The translations under genes and the position numbers were made by a program. Source: Desulfovibrio sp. UIB00 (GTDB lineage Bacteria; Desulfobacterota; Desulfovibrionia; Desulfovibrionales; Desulfovibrionaceae). From it: a DNA stretch of 64,000 bases. Shown in pieces: positions 7,613 to 17,054 of the stretch. The notes beneath the pieces were generated by a model. The model worked only from the letters and a program-made list of their open reading frames with translations. It did not search any database and was not told the DNA's origin. Each line of letters opens with the position of its first letter. The stretch's first letter is position 1. The stretch lies in the NCBI RefSeq assembly GCF_022508225.1, contig NZ_JAETXJ010000011.1, positions 1 through 64,000 on the forward strand. Reading direction: 5' to 3'.

Positions 7613-9717
7613 GACTCACTCCGTTGTGATCGATTAAATTGTGCACCATTCCCAGAAATAATTGCTGACACAAGCCCAGCAATATACTCCATGTCCTGAC
7701 CAGAATAGCGATGATCGCAAGGCAAGACAATGAGGCTGTCTCTCATTTTTCGCGCATTCGGATCTAGCTCTGAAGGAAACTTTGAAAGCCACATACGGCT
7801 AACGCGTACACCATTGTTGGCAAGAGTTGTAACAACGGCTGCGGCCAAAAAAGTCGGTGGCAAAATTAAAGGAAATCCATTGGGGCCAAAATCCGGACTG
7901 GGCAACGGCCAAAGGGCAAAGGGGTGCAGTGCGCTATAAAGTGTTTCCCAGTTTGTCCGCCTGACAGAAACGACATCTTCCCAAGGTAAACGGCGCAACA
8001 AATTTTGTGTCAGGCGACTTGCAGGGCCTTGAGGCAGCACACTCTGGAACTCTTCAGCAAGAGTACATCGCTGTGCAAACGGGCTTATCGCAACTTTTTC
8101 AAACTCCTGACATTTGGCCACAAGTGCCTGAAGATGCAGTCCCTCAGAGTTTTCCGCATGACCAGGCTGCATCCTTGCAACGCCTGCCCCCACCATAATA
8201 CCACCATCAGGAACCCCCACCACCTTACGGGGACTATATATCACTGCACTGGCCTTGCTGGGTGGGCAGGACAGACACTGCGCGCGATCTTCGACCCACA
8301 ATAGATTTGGGTAGCTAGTTATTTCGGCAGAAGCCACTGCCGACAGCGGCTTTCCAAACCAACAGATCGTTAAAATCATGTCACCAGGACTAGCCGAAGA
8401 CAAAAATTCTAAGGAAGGTTCCAGATCACTTTGCAAGGCGTAGTATCTGCAAGTCAACTGCAATTCTGTAAGAGCAGCTACGACATCAGACGGACAACAG
8501 GAGGGCACCCAAACACAACGAACTCCATGAGCATAACAAAAAGCAGCTAATGCAGCTCGTGCATTACCAAATGTTGCGTATTCTTGCCCTTGTGTCCAAT
8601 GGTTCCAAATACTATCTGCAACTTGCGGCACAACTTCAAAATCAAGGCCGTGCCCCCCCCCTAAAATTGGTCTAAGCTCTTGTTCTTTGTTCTGGCTATC
8701 AAGCTTACGTTGGTTGCTACTCGTGCATGTCCAAGGCGGGAAAAAATCCCTATTTTCAGGATAAAGGAGCCGAATTGCATCTAACAATGAAGCATTTTCG
8801 AGAACTGGTTTTTTTATATAATCCCAGTTTTTGTGGAGCAACTCTCGCAACTGATCCAGTTGTCCTGTCTTTATGCAATTATCTGTTATAGCACGCAAAG
8901 CAAGTAAAATTCTTTCTCTAATTTGTAAATGAAAACGGCCATGAAAAAATTTATCCATTAAGCGGTAACACGTTATCCAATCACCACCCTCCTTTTGAAA
9001 AAATACCCCTTTATCATGCAGTTGACTGAAGGAATAACCACCGTCATGCCGCCGCCACTTACTCATTGGTTCATCAAAATACTTAATCTTTCCATTTGAG
9101 GCGATGAGTAAAAAAAGAAAATGATCAAGCAACATCCGTGGCCTAAACCATGTGGGCAATCCCTTTGAATACTGCCAGCGAAAAAGCATAGAACTTGTAT
9201 GAAGATAATAGTTGTCAACAACTTCATCCGCAAAAAAAATGCCTTGCCTTATACGTTCGTCATCGGCGGAGCAGTCTTTGTAAATATAATGCGGTGACGA
9301 TGGCAACGGATTGTCCATATACAACAACTCAACTTTGTGACAACAAACTGTAAAATCTGAATGCTCTTCTAAAAAAGTAACTTGTCGTTGCAATTTATCA
9401 TCAGCGCTCCACAGATCATCACCTTCGCAAATAGCCAAATATTTGCTCCGTGCCAATGCGAGTCCATCTAGCATGTTCCGAATGCCACGGGTATTATGAT
9501 CTTGTAGAGAAAGGGTTATATTACTGTATTTTTTTGCCCATTTACTAACGATCTCTCGTGTTCCATCTGTAGAAAAATCATCGCAAATGATTAGTTCAAA
9601 AGGGAATGTGGTTTTTTGTGATAAACATCCATTCATAGCTTCTTCAATAAAAGGAGCATGATTGTAAGTAGGCATAAATATACTAACGAGAGAGGAAGAT
9701 TGAGAACGATTATTCAC
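7609..9717 (-). CDS. GT2 glycosyltransferase fused to a DegT-like PLP-fold domain
   Basis: A 702-residue fusion. Residues 1 to ~330 form a family 2 glycosyltransferase: VSIFMPTYNHAPFIEEA, CDDFSTDGTREI, CEGDDLWSADDK and a C-terminal MSKWRRHDGGY region. Residues ~360-702 are a DegT-like domain with NARAALAAFCYA, a LLWVEDRAQCL PLP-site strand and YSPRKVVGVPDGG, where Lys498 sits at the aldimine-lysine position. The two are joined by a low-complexity linker whose centre (residue ~353) is encoded by nine consecutive Gs. Each half has a paralogue elsewhere in this operon. The GTG start is preceded by AGGAT at good spacing. The fusion may exist only at this tract length. Confidence 0.8.
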   Translation of the reverse strand: MNNRSQSSSLVSIFMPTYNHAPFIEEAMNGCLSQKTTFPFELIICDDFSTDGTREIVSKWAKKYSNITLSLQDHNTRGIRNMLDGLALARSKYLAICEGDDLWSADDKLQRQVTFLEEHSDFTVCCHKVELLYMDNPLPSSPHYIYKDCSADDERIRQGIFFADEVVDNYYLHTSSMLFRWQYSKGLPTWFRPRMLLDHFLFLLIASNGKIKYFDEPMSKWRRHDGGYSFSQLHDKGVFFQKEGGDWITCYRLMDKFFHGRFHLQIRERILLALRAITDNCIKTGQLDQLRELLHKNWDYIKKPVLENASLLDAIRLLYPENRDFFPPWTCTSSNQRKLDSQNKEQELRPILGGGHGLDFEVVPQVADSIWNHWTQGQEYATFGNARAALAAFCYAHGVRCVWVPSCCPSDVVAALTELQLTCRYYALQSDLEPSLEFLSSASPGDMILTICWFGKPLSAVASAEITSYPNLLWVEDRAQCLSCPPSKASAVIYSPRKVVGVPDGGIMVGAGVARMQPGHAENSEGLHLQALVAKCQEFEKVAISPFAQRCTLAEEFQSVLPQGPASRLTQNLLRRLPWEDVVSVRRTNWETLYSALHPFALWPLPSPDFGPNGFPLILPPTFLAAAVVTTLANNGVRVSRMWLSKFPSELDPNARKMRDSLIVLPCDHRYSGQDMEYIAGLVSAIISGNGAQFNRSQRSES
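8653..8661. repeat. C9 (G9 in coding sense) tract at the GT2/DegT junction
   Basis: Nine Gs on the coding strand read as three glycine codons exactly between the glycosyltransferase and PLP-fold domains. Loss or gain of one base would end translation soon after the glycosyltransferase half. The G run could also act as a Shine-Dalgarno for re-initiation at a nearby TTG or GTG. It is the longest mononucleotide G/C run I saw in the window. Confidence 0.65.
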
Positions 9718-9792
9718 AGCAAAAGATCCTATTTAATTATTGTTTCAGCAACCCCAAAAAAAATTGTTTCCTGCTTGCACCAAACCAATAAT

Positions 9793-10887
9793 CTACGTGA
9801 TTGTTCTGCTACAACAGAAACGAATATCTTGCGAAATACTATCCACAATTGATTCTTCCAGCCCCTCGTAAAGTGGTAGGCTTAGAACTCTTCGAGAGAC
9901 ACTTTCCGCAACAGGGCAACTTTGCCGCGTCTTCAAATACGGCAATGAGGTTAGCACGGGATAAAAATATCGGCGTGGGAAAATATTTTGAACATTTAAG
10001 CGTTCTTGCACCTTCAGAAGAGTTTTTTCATCATCAAATATTACTGGATAGTAAGCATAATTGTATTCAAGGCCGTCTTGTAGTTTAGGACGACCAACCA
10101 AATGGGATGGCAACAAGGCATCATACATCTGACTAAGTTGCCTACGAGCTGCAATGCTACTTTTAGTTTTCTCCAAAAGGCACAACCCCATGGCTGCGTG
10201 CACTTCAGAAAGCTTGGCATTAACTCCTAAATGAATATGAGTATCTCCGCTGTGACCACAGGCTCTCATGAGTTTGAGAGACTCCAAGGCTTTTTCTGAG
10301 TGGGCAACTATGCAACCTCCTTCCACAGTATGAAAAACTTTAGTAGCGTGAAAACTGCATGTGGAGTAATCTCCGTAATCCAACACACTTTTCCCTCGAA
10401 ACGTACTACCAAAACACTGTGCGGCATCATAAATTATCGGAATACTCTCTGCAACTTTTGCCATAGCGTCCACATCACAAATGGCCCCATAGACATGAAC
10501 AGGTACAATACCAGCTACGTCAGTAGCCATATGCTCTGCAACACTAGCAGGTGAAAGGCAGAGAGTTTCTTCGTCAATATCAGCAAAAACAACTTCACAT
10601 CCAACCCAAAGTGGAGCAGAAACCGTTGCAACATAAGAAAAAGGCGTTGTAATTACTTTTTTTCCTGACAGTCCAGCAACGTGTAATGCCAATTGCAAAG
10701 CCAGAGTACCGTTGGAACAAACAGCTAGGTGCTCAATATTCAGCCATTTTGCAAGGTTTTTCTCCAAACACTGGCAAAATGGACCATTATTCGTTAGAAA
10801 ACGGGTAGAAAAGAGTTGGCTCATATATTGAGCATACTCTGAAAATTCTGGCATCTTTGATCTGGTTACAAAAACTGGATTGTCCAT
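9793..10887 (-). CDS. DegT/DnrJ/EryC1/StrS-family aminotransferase
   Basis: A canonical sugar aminotransferase of 364 residues from the chosen ATG (MDNPVFVTRSKMP). It has NNGPFCQCLEKNLA and CSNGTLALQLAL near the N-terminus, PVHVYGAICDVDAM, IYDAAQCFGS at the PLP ring, and SFHATKVFHTVEGGC with Lys183 as the expected Schiff-base lysine. Such enzymes transfer an amino group from glutamate to a 3- or 4-keto nucleotide sugar. It is the promoter-proximal gene of the minus-strand glycan operon. A TTG thirteen codons upstream is in frame but adds an unconserved, basic extension, so I prefer the ATG although its ribosome-binding site is weak. Confidence 0.85.
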   Translation of the reverse strand: MDNPVFVTRSKMPEFSEYAQYMSQLFSTRFLTNNGPFCQCLEKNLAKWLNIEHLAVCSNGTLALQLALHVAGLSGKKVITTPFSYVATVSAPLWVGCEVVFADIDEETLCLSPASVAEHMATDVAGIVPVHVYGAICDVDAMAKVAESIPIIYDAAQCFGSTFRGKSVLDYGDYSTCSFHATKVFHTVEGGCIVAHSEKALESLKLMRACGHSGDTHIHLGVNAKLSEVHAAMGLCLLEKTKSSIAARRQLSQMYDALLPSHLVGRPKLQDGLEYNYAYYPVIFDDEKTLLKVQERLNVQNIFPRRYFYPVLTSLPYLKTRQSCPVAESVSRRVLSLPLYEGLEESIVDSISQDIRFCCSRTIT

Positions 10888-11490
10888 AATTATCTGCTTT
10901 CTTAATTGAAGAACAACATTACCCAATGACCACCAGAAGCTCTAATCGGAAAAAATATCATACTCACTGATAGTGTTTATATTTTTAAGCAATTGTGCCT
11001 CCAACTGTCAACAAACATTGAGAATTAAAAAAAAATACTTTTTAAAGACAACAAGTTTATAACAAAAAAAAATGACTTTTACTTGCAGAAGTATCGATCT
11101 GAGCAGCCCTTCCTGTGTCCCACATATTTCCGGGTTCAGTTTGCAAAGTCCACAGATGTGTGCGGCCAGACTTCATCTAAGACCGCTCAGCAATTTTTTG
11201 AATAAAGCCAAACAGATAACCAACTACAACCTGAACGTTTGTGGTACTGAATAAATTTTGTTTTAACTATGTAAAAAAATTTAACTCTACCACGCTAAGG
11301 CGTCAAATTCGGACGCCTGTTAAGCTGTAATCAGCAGCTTTGGTTTCATCATCCCGTTTCTGACAAACACCGACCGGGAGAGATAGCCAAAGTTGCGGTT
11401 AGAAACGCCCCTGCGGTGATGATTAAACTGCTAGTTTTCCGGCATTATACCGGGGAAAGCTGGCCAAGCCTGATTTTGTAATCGTTCGGA
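10888..11490. other. Intergenic region upstream of the glycan operon
   Basis: About 600 AT-rich bases that should contain the promoter of the glycan operon; I could not single out a convincing one. Between roughly 11,340 and 11,466 the plus strand has a short frame ending KLLVFRHYTGESWPSLIL that looks like the tail of a protein, perhaps another transposase remnant, but I do not recognise the family. No RNA gene or repeat array is visible. Confidence 0.4.
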
Positions 11491-11510
11491 GCTAGAGACG
11501 TATATATTTT

Positions 11511-12572
11511 TCAATCAAAGTACTGGTTCGCCTTGCTCTGCACTGACTTTTCGAGAAATATTTCAGCTTCCAGATATGAGAAGAATGACTCAACCCATGC
11601 ATTATCCAAGGAGCTACCTTTCCGCGAATGGATTCTTTGGAGACGCAACGCTTCATGCTGGTTATGATATAAATTGTGCGTGTATTGAAATCCTTGATCT
11701 GAATGCACAACCGCACCTGGCTTTGCCGTAAGTTTGTCTAGTATGGCGAGCGCTAGAGCAAGGCCATTTCTGAATGAGATGGCGTGAGCCACGACTTCGT
11801 TGTTGCACAAGTCTGCACCACAGACAGATAAATAACGCCGCTAGTTGTGGGCAAATAGGTTATATCAGTCGCCAGTTTTTTGTTAGGGAGCTGAACTTTG
11901 AAGTTACGTCCAAGCAGATTCGGAAATACTATGCTGCCAGATTTACCAAAGTCACGCCGCCTTTTGCGAATGACAGACTGGATAGCGAGTTTGCGCATAA
12001 GCCTCTAAATGCATTTGTGGTTCACGGCAAAGCTTTCGCGGCGTAAGGCCACCGCCATGCGGCGATATCCATAAAATGGTTGCAGGGAATGGATAGCTTT
12101 AATATGGGCTGTAATGTCGGATTCACTTCAGCTCTTTGTCCTGCTATTCTCCATTTATAATATGATCTGGACAGTCCAGAAAAGTGTAATAGTGCTTTTA
12201 GAGATGAATTAATACACATCTCAACAATTATTTTGAAAAGAATTTTTTTGGGTGCACTCCCCATTCGTGCCCGAATCTGGAGCGATACAACCTTTTCAAG
12301 CAGCCTCGCTCTGCTTTTACATAGGCGAGTTCTTCTACAGATGAAAAATTCGTTTTTGGTCGCCCACGATGTTCGGCATGGCTACTTTTACCTGGGTCAT
12401 CCTCCAACGATTCACCAGAGTTAATCTTAGCAACCCATTCTCGAAGAGTCTTTTTATTCTTGATCCCCAATTCTTCACAAAGTTGCCGATAGCTACGCCC
12501 ACCCTTAAGAAAAAGCATTACGGCTTCTTTCTTAAATGCAGGTGAATATGTAGTCTTCTTAACGTCGGCCAT
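11511..12572 (-). pseudogene. IS3-family (IS150-like) transposase genes, decayed
   Basis: On the minus strand an OrfA-like part begins MADVKKTTYSPAFKKEAVML and keeps its helix-turn-helix (SYRQLCEELGIKNKKTLREW) and a GRPKTNFSSVEELAYVKAE tail. The OrfB part is spread over at least three frames: SRSYYKWRIAGQ, then LATDITYLPTTSGVIYLS with the first catalytic Asp, then AVVHSDQGFQYT with the second, and SSLDNAWVESFF with the Glu. All catalytic residues are still readable, but several frameshifts prevent a functional product. I could not find terminal inverted repeats, so the element borders are uncertain. Confidence 0.75.
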
Positions 12573-12639
12573 AAAAAAACATCATGGTTTCAAACTTTAA
12601 GCCTAGTGGGACTTTTTTGCTTTGTCGGCTCTACATCAA

Positions 12640-14005
12640 AGATGGGGGCATAGCATCTCCAAGAAAAAATGGATATACCAAGCAAAGCCGGAATACCCAT
12701 CAGGGCAACCTTTATTTCCCGACTAAAGAAAAAAAGGCAATGGAAGGATTGTTAATTGACTTGTGGGATTTTGCAATCGAAAAGGTGGTGAGTCTTACTC
12801 ACCCGGTGTTTGAGGCCAGACGGACTGGCAAGAACACGAGCGCACTGCGCATGCGAAAAGCTACGCATCAAGGACTCATTCCGGCAGAATATTCGTAATA
12901 TTTCTTGTCATTGCAGTATATTAATCAGGGTTATTCGCTGCCACAAATACCGATGCGTGAGCTGCGGCAAGTATTTTAACACCCGTCTTGCAGGCATAAA
13001 AGTGTGGAGCAGGACAACGGAGCTGCTCAAGCGCAACATATTTCAGGCTTACAACAAAGGCGTTGCAAGGACATCGCCGACGAGCACCGCATCGGCGTGG
13101 CCTGCGTGGAGCGGTACTACCACCAGATGATGCAGCACAAGAGCAGCCACGGGGCAAACCGCACATGCCCGCGCATTCTGGGCATTGATGAGCATAGGTT
13201 TACGCGCAGACAGGGCTTTGCAACAACGTTTTGCGACTTGGCCCGGCGCAGGGTCTTTGATGTGGGTAAAGGGCGCAGCGCCGCTGATATGCGCGACCTT
13301 TTGCAATCATTGCAAGACCGCCACAAAGTTAAAATGGCCTGTATTGATATGAATTCTGCATATCGGCGACTTGTGTGGGAATGCTTTCCCAATGCGCGCA
13401 TTGTTGCGGACAGGTTTCATGTGATCAGGCTGGTGAATCTGCACTTTTCAGAGCTCTGTGCAAGGCAATAGATGAAAAACAACTTGCTCATGGGCGCGGC
13501 GGCATGATGCGTCTTTTGCTGACCCGCCGAGATCGGTTGAAAGACATATATAAAAAGCGATTACGATCATACTTTGCGACAGGCCGGACATTGAATCGCT
13601 GTACGAATTTTTACATGAAACAGCGGATTTATTACGCGTGCGGGCGCAAAGTGTGGATTCATGCCGCAAATATGTGACTGAATTATTGGACAAACTTGAT
13701 CAACTTCGAAATCGCCCTTCCCGTCGTTGCGCACCTTGGGCAAGACGTTGCACAATTGGCGGGGAGAAGTGGCCCGAATGTTCTGTTTTACCCAGAATAA
13801 AAGGATCACAGATGGTTTTCACCGTAAAATGAAGTTCATCCAGCGGCGTGCGCATGGCTTTCGCAACTTCAAAAATACCGCCTGCGCGCACGTATTTTGT
13901 GCTGCTAACATGGCTGAAGAATTGATCAGAAAACTGACGGATAAGCTCCCCATCCAAGGGCTTGCCCCTGCCTTTGGCGCAGAGCCTACCCTTCCAAATA
14001 TAATT
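12640..14005 (+). pseudogene. ISL3-family transposase, multiply frameshifted
   Basis: Fragments on the plus strand line up in order as an ISL3 transposase. The N-terminal zinc-finger part reads HKYRCVSCGKYFNTRLAG. The DDE core reads RILGIDEHRFTRRQGFATTFCD, RRVFDVGKGRSAADM, then MACIDMNSAYRRLVWECFP and RIVADRFHVIRLVN. Then come a LLLTRRDRLKD segment and the C-terminal NKRITDGFHRKMKFIQRRAHGFRNFKN. At least four frame changes separate them (near 12,900, 13,065, 13,450 and 13,720). The remnant ends just before the terminator that precedes the tRNA-Glu fragment. Confidence 0.75.
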
Positions 14006-14012
14006 AAAGAAA

Positions 14013-14047
14013 AAAGGCGCTTACAGCCATAAACTGCAAGCGCCTTT
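14013..14047 (-). terminator. Terminator next to the tRNA-Glu fragment
   Basis: A hairpin with AAAGGCGCTT/AAGCGCCTTT arms, extendable with one mismatch, followed on the minus strand by a T-rich stretch. It lies directly beyond the 3' end of the partial tRNA-Glu. It was probably the original terminator of the tRNA gene before the island inserted, because a different but similar hairpin follows the intact tRNA at the other end. Confidence 0.6.
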
Positions 14048-14048
14048 G

Positions 14049-14101
14049 AATTTGGCGTCACCAACGGGATTTGAACCCGTCTTAGCGGCTTGAGAGGCCG
14101 C
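14049..14101 (-). repeat. Left attachment site: 3' part of tRNA-Glu(CUC)
   Basis: These 53 bases repeat positions 39,336-39,388 with one mismatch. They cover the tRNA from the anticodon stem (with the CTCTCAA loop) through the T-arm and acceptor to the encoded CCA. The similarity stops abruptly at the anticodon stem, as expected for a tyrosine-integrase core site in a tRNA 3' end. The mismatch turns a G-U pair of the anticodon stem into G-C. It marks the left border of the island. Confidence 0.85.
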
Positions 14102-14210
14102 TGATCTTAATTTTCCATAACTATCATTAATTTTTATTATCTTTCATTTTCAAATAGATAACAAATTAACACTTGCATCTAGTCACATCTTTTGGCAACT
14201 AGCAATACAT

Positions 14211-14234
14211 AAAAGGTTGGAAATAAGGTTGGAA
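14211..14234. repeat. Left copy of a 24-bp subterminal repeat (two GGTTGGAA units)
   Basis: Two GGTTGGAA units separated by four to five bases lie just upstream of the integrase gene. The same 24 bases recur once, with one mismatch and in the same orientation, just inside the right border (39,268-39,291). Position and arrangement suggest integrase or excisionase arm sites. Confidence 0.55.
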
Positions 14235-14256
14235 TTTTTGGATAGGAGAAGTCACT

Positions 14257-15450
14257 ATGGCAGTACGCACACGCATGAAGACGAATTACCCGGGGGTCTT
14301 TTACCGAATTGCCCAACGAAAAGGTCGGCCAGGCGAGGAGCGCATATATTACATTGTCTTTAAGCAGGACGGCAAGGTTATTGAGGAAAAAGTGGGGAGA
14401 CAGTACGCTGATGACATGACTCCCGCACGAGCATCTGGCATCAGGGCTGAGCGCATAGAAGGCAAACGTCTATCTCGCAAAGAAATTCGCCAAGCGACAC
14501 TTGCGGCCAAGACGGCAGAAGCTGCCAAACCGACTATCGCTAGATTGTGGGATCAGTATCAACAAGCATTTCCAGACAGAAAGGATACGAAAACAGACAG
14601 ATTGCGCTTCAACCTCCATTTGCAAGATATATTTAAAGACAAAATTCCTAATGAAATCACAACCATTGATGTTGACAAACTCCGCCACAAACTTCTGAAA
14701 ACGGGCAGAAGCCCACAAACAACAAAGCACGTCCTTGCTCTGCTCCGCCGTGTAATCATGTTCGGCGTAAAAAAAGGGCTATGTGCAGCACCAGACCCTT
14801 CAAAACTTCACTTTGAGATGCCCAAGGTTGATAATCAAAAAACGGAAAGCTTTACCGCAGATCAGCTAAAAAAATACTTGGAAGCAATTGACAGGGAGCC
14901 TGATCAAGATGCTGCAGCATTCTTACGCCTTGCATTAGTTACGGGAATGCGTAAAGGCGCTCTGATGGCACTGCGATGGACCGATATTGATTATGAAAAC
15001 GGATTTATTTTGTTGCGAGGCGAGGTTGCGAAGAAAGGCAAATCAGAGCGTATCCCCCTTTCACGCGCAGCACGGGCTATTTTGCAAAACATTTCTTCAA
15101 CCGAGAGCCCTTTCGTTTTTCCGGGAAAAGGCGGTGAACAACGCAAAGATTTCCGAAAAATTGCTGTACGAGTAAAACAACATGCGGGGCTTCCAGACGA
15201 CTTTCGCCCTCTCCATGGATTACGTCATGCATATGCTTCGCTCCTTGCCTCCAGCGGCAAGGTCGACCTATACACATTGCAGAAGTTGTTGACGCATTCC
15301 AGTCCGCAAATGACGCAGAGGTACGCCCATCTCGCCGATGAGGCGATGCAACGGGCAGCAAACGTCGCTGACGAAATTTACGATATGGACACCAATGGGA
15401 GTGACGCTTGCTTATCAAACAGGCTCGCTACAGACCTATCTAATGACTAG
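14257..15450 (+). CDS. Tyrosine recombinase (island integrase)
   Basis: A 397-residue phage-type integrase. An N-terminal arm-binding region precedes a core-binding domain (TIARLWDQYQQAFPDRK, ~90-190). The catalytic domain shows Arg232 (TGMRKGALMALRW), a strand with KKGKSERIPLS, His320-x-x-Arg323 (PLHGLRHAYASLLASSG), His347 (LLTHSSPQMTQRY) and the nucleophile Tyr356 (RYAHL). All catalytic positions are present, so it is probably active. ATAGGAG precedes the ATG at good spacing. It lies 150 bases inside the left attachment repeat and should integrate the island into, and excise it from, the 3' end of tRNA-Glu. Confidence 0.92.
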   Translation: MAVRTRMKTNYPGVFYRIAQRKGRPGEERIYYIVFKQDGKVIEEKVGRQYADDMTPARASGIRAERIEGKRLSRKEIRQATLAAKTAEAAKPTIARLWDQYQQAFPDRKDTKTDRLRFNLHLQDIFKDKIPNEITTIDVDKLRHKLLKTGRSPQTTKHVLALLRRVIMFGVKKGLCAAPDPSKLHFEMPKVDNQKTESFTADQLKKYLEAIDREPDQDAAAFLRLALVTGMRKGALMALRWTDIDYENGFILLRGEVAKKGKSERIPLSRAARAILQNISSTESPFVFPGKGGEQRKDFRKIAVRVKQHAGLPDDFRPLHGLRHAYASLLASSGKVDLYTLQKLLTHSSPQMTQRYAHLADEAMQRAANVADEIYDMDTNGSDACLSNRLATDLSND

Positions 15451-15541
15451 CATCTCAAGACCCCCATGCATTGCAGGTGCTCTTTGCACACTCAATTTTG
15501 ATTACCCCAACTGATCTAAATAAAACAATCTACATTTCCCC

Positions 15542-16882
15542 CTATGAGGATACTCCCATCTGTAAGAGCATATCTTTCACAATTTCCTCTTTATTAGTTT
15601 CATTTATCTCCCTAAGAATTCTTGCCTTTATGTAAGGAATTCCATTCGCTCTCGCGATGGATTCAAATTTATCCAGCTTTCCACTAATAAATTTATCGTT
15701 AGCTGGCAGCCCCTGCTCACGATCTGGCCATAATTTCTCGTGTATTTTTTTCCAGTTATTTCCTTCTATCGCCATCCGGTAGGCTTTGATTATTATTGTA
15801 GTCACGCTATCAACATCATCCCTCTCCAAGTCATCACACTTTTGAAGCATATAACTTCGTGGATCTTGTTTAATCGCGCTTATTGCAATCTCGAGTGATA
15901 CTTCTTTTTCAATTTCGCTTTCATCAAAGACTAATTTTTCTATATATCTAAAAAATTTCTTCCGTATTTTTCCTTCATCTTCAATGAATTTGAAAAACTT
16001 TTTGTACTCTTCATATTCAAAAATAAAAAAATCATCCTCTATCTGCAATGGTTTTAAACATGATTCATCTTCTATATTAAAGTAATCAACTGCATACTGC
16101 TGTAAATAAGAATACAAACTATTGATTTTTTGCATATATATATTATTTTTTCGATTAGATTCATCAATAATGATTTTACACAATATGCCTACAAATGGAC
16201 TCGTAATAATCCGTATGACGTTTTCATCATATTCTGACAAAACATATTTACTGTTTCCAAAGCTGTCTTGAACTTTTTTTATATTCAACTTCGTTATGCA
16301 ATTCTTTATACCACCACATTGGTAACCATTTAACTCTATGTATTTTAAATCAATTTCACCTTCTTTTTCTTTCAGTTCAAAAAAAATAAGGTCATTATCA
16401 TAAAGTCTTATTTGATTAACATTTTCACGCCTAAATATGTTATTTACATTATTTTTATTATAATACAACAAATAAACACCATTCATACATCCTATTTCAA
16501 TCTCATTAATACCATTACGCCACTCATTTTCTATCCTATTAGATTCATTAACAAGAAATTCAATTGATTCATTGCAATTTTTAAAGCTTATTTCATCATT
16601 TTTACACTCTTTTATTCTTTTTCCAACATGCAACTTAAAGTTTTCTTTAGTGTTTTTTTCAATTGCAACAATACTAGAACTATTCATTGATTTAATAATA
16701 AAGATTATATTTTCTGTGAATTTAAATTTTATATTACACTGGCTCGAAGCAAGAATTGGGCGCCAATCTTCAGAGCAATAAGCTTTCAAACGTCCCTTGT
16801 GGCAAAGCTCTGCCAACTTCGAAACAGCGATGCCAAACTTTTCGCAAATCAACCTTCCAGATCGTAAATTCGCAATCCCCAT
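15542..16882 (-). CDS. AT-rich island protein of unknown function
   Basis: A 446-residue protein I do not recognise. The first ~45 residues (LRSGRLICEKFGIAVSKLAELCHKGRLKAY) look like a small helix-turn-helix. The middle is rich in Asn, Ile, Lys and Glu without clear motifs. The last ~110 residues contain NNWKKIHEKLWPDREQG and IARANGIPYIKARILREI and look helical. There are no membrane segments or signal peptide. TAGGAG precedes the ATG. The gene runs opposite to the integrase and to the replication genes and is markedly more AT-rich than both, suggesting a separate acquisition. In such positions islands often carry regulators or defence genes; nothing in the sequence proves either. Confidence 0.7.
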   Translation of the reverse strand: MGIANLRSGRLICEKFGIAVSKLAELCHKGRLKAYCSEDWRPILASSQCNIKFKFTENIIFIIKSMNSSSIVAIEKNTKENFKLHVGKRIKECKNDEISFKNCNESIEFLVNESNRIENEWRNGINEIEIGCMNGVYLLYYNKNNVNNIFRRENVNQIRLYDNDLIFFELKEKEGEIDLKYIELNGYQCGGIKNCITKLNIKKVQDSFGNSKYVLSEYDENVIRIITSPFVGILCKIIIDESNRKNNIYMQKINSLYSYLQQYAVDYFNIEDESCLKPLQIEDDFFIFEYEEYKKFFKFIEDEGKIRKKFFRYIEKLVFDESEIEKEVSLEIAISAIKQDPRSYMLQKCDDLERDDVDSVTTIIIKAYRMAIEGNNWKKIHEKLWPDREQGLPANDKFISGKLDKFESIARANGIPYIKARILREINETNKEEIVKDMLLQMGVSS

Positions 16883-17054
16883 CTGACCAACTCCTACAGT
16901 TTGTAATCCCTAGGTAAGCATAGATTCGTATAACTATCCACAACAATACAACAAATAAAAAAAATCCCCAGTTAGTTGGAAAGAAGAATAACAGTGCCGG
17001 GTCATTTGTCAGCTGCTAGTATGCAATCAACTTACTTGAAGGAGGTGATTGCAA

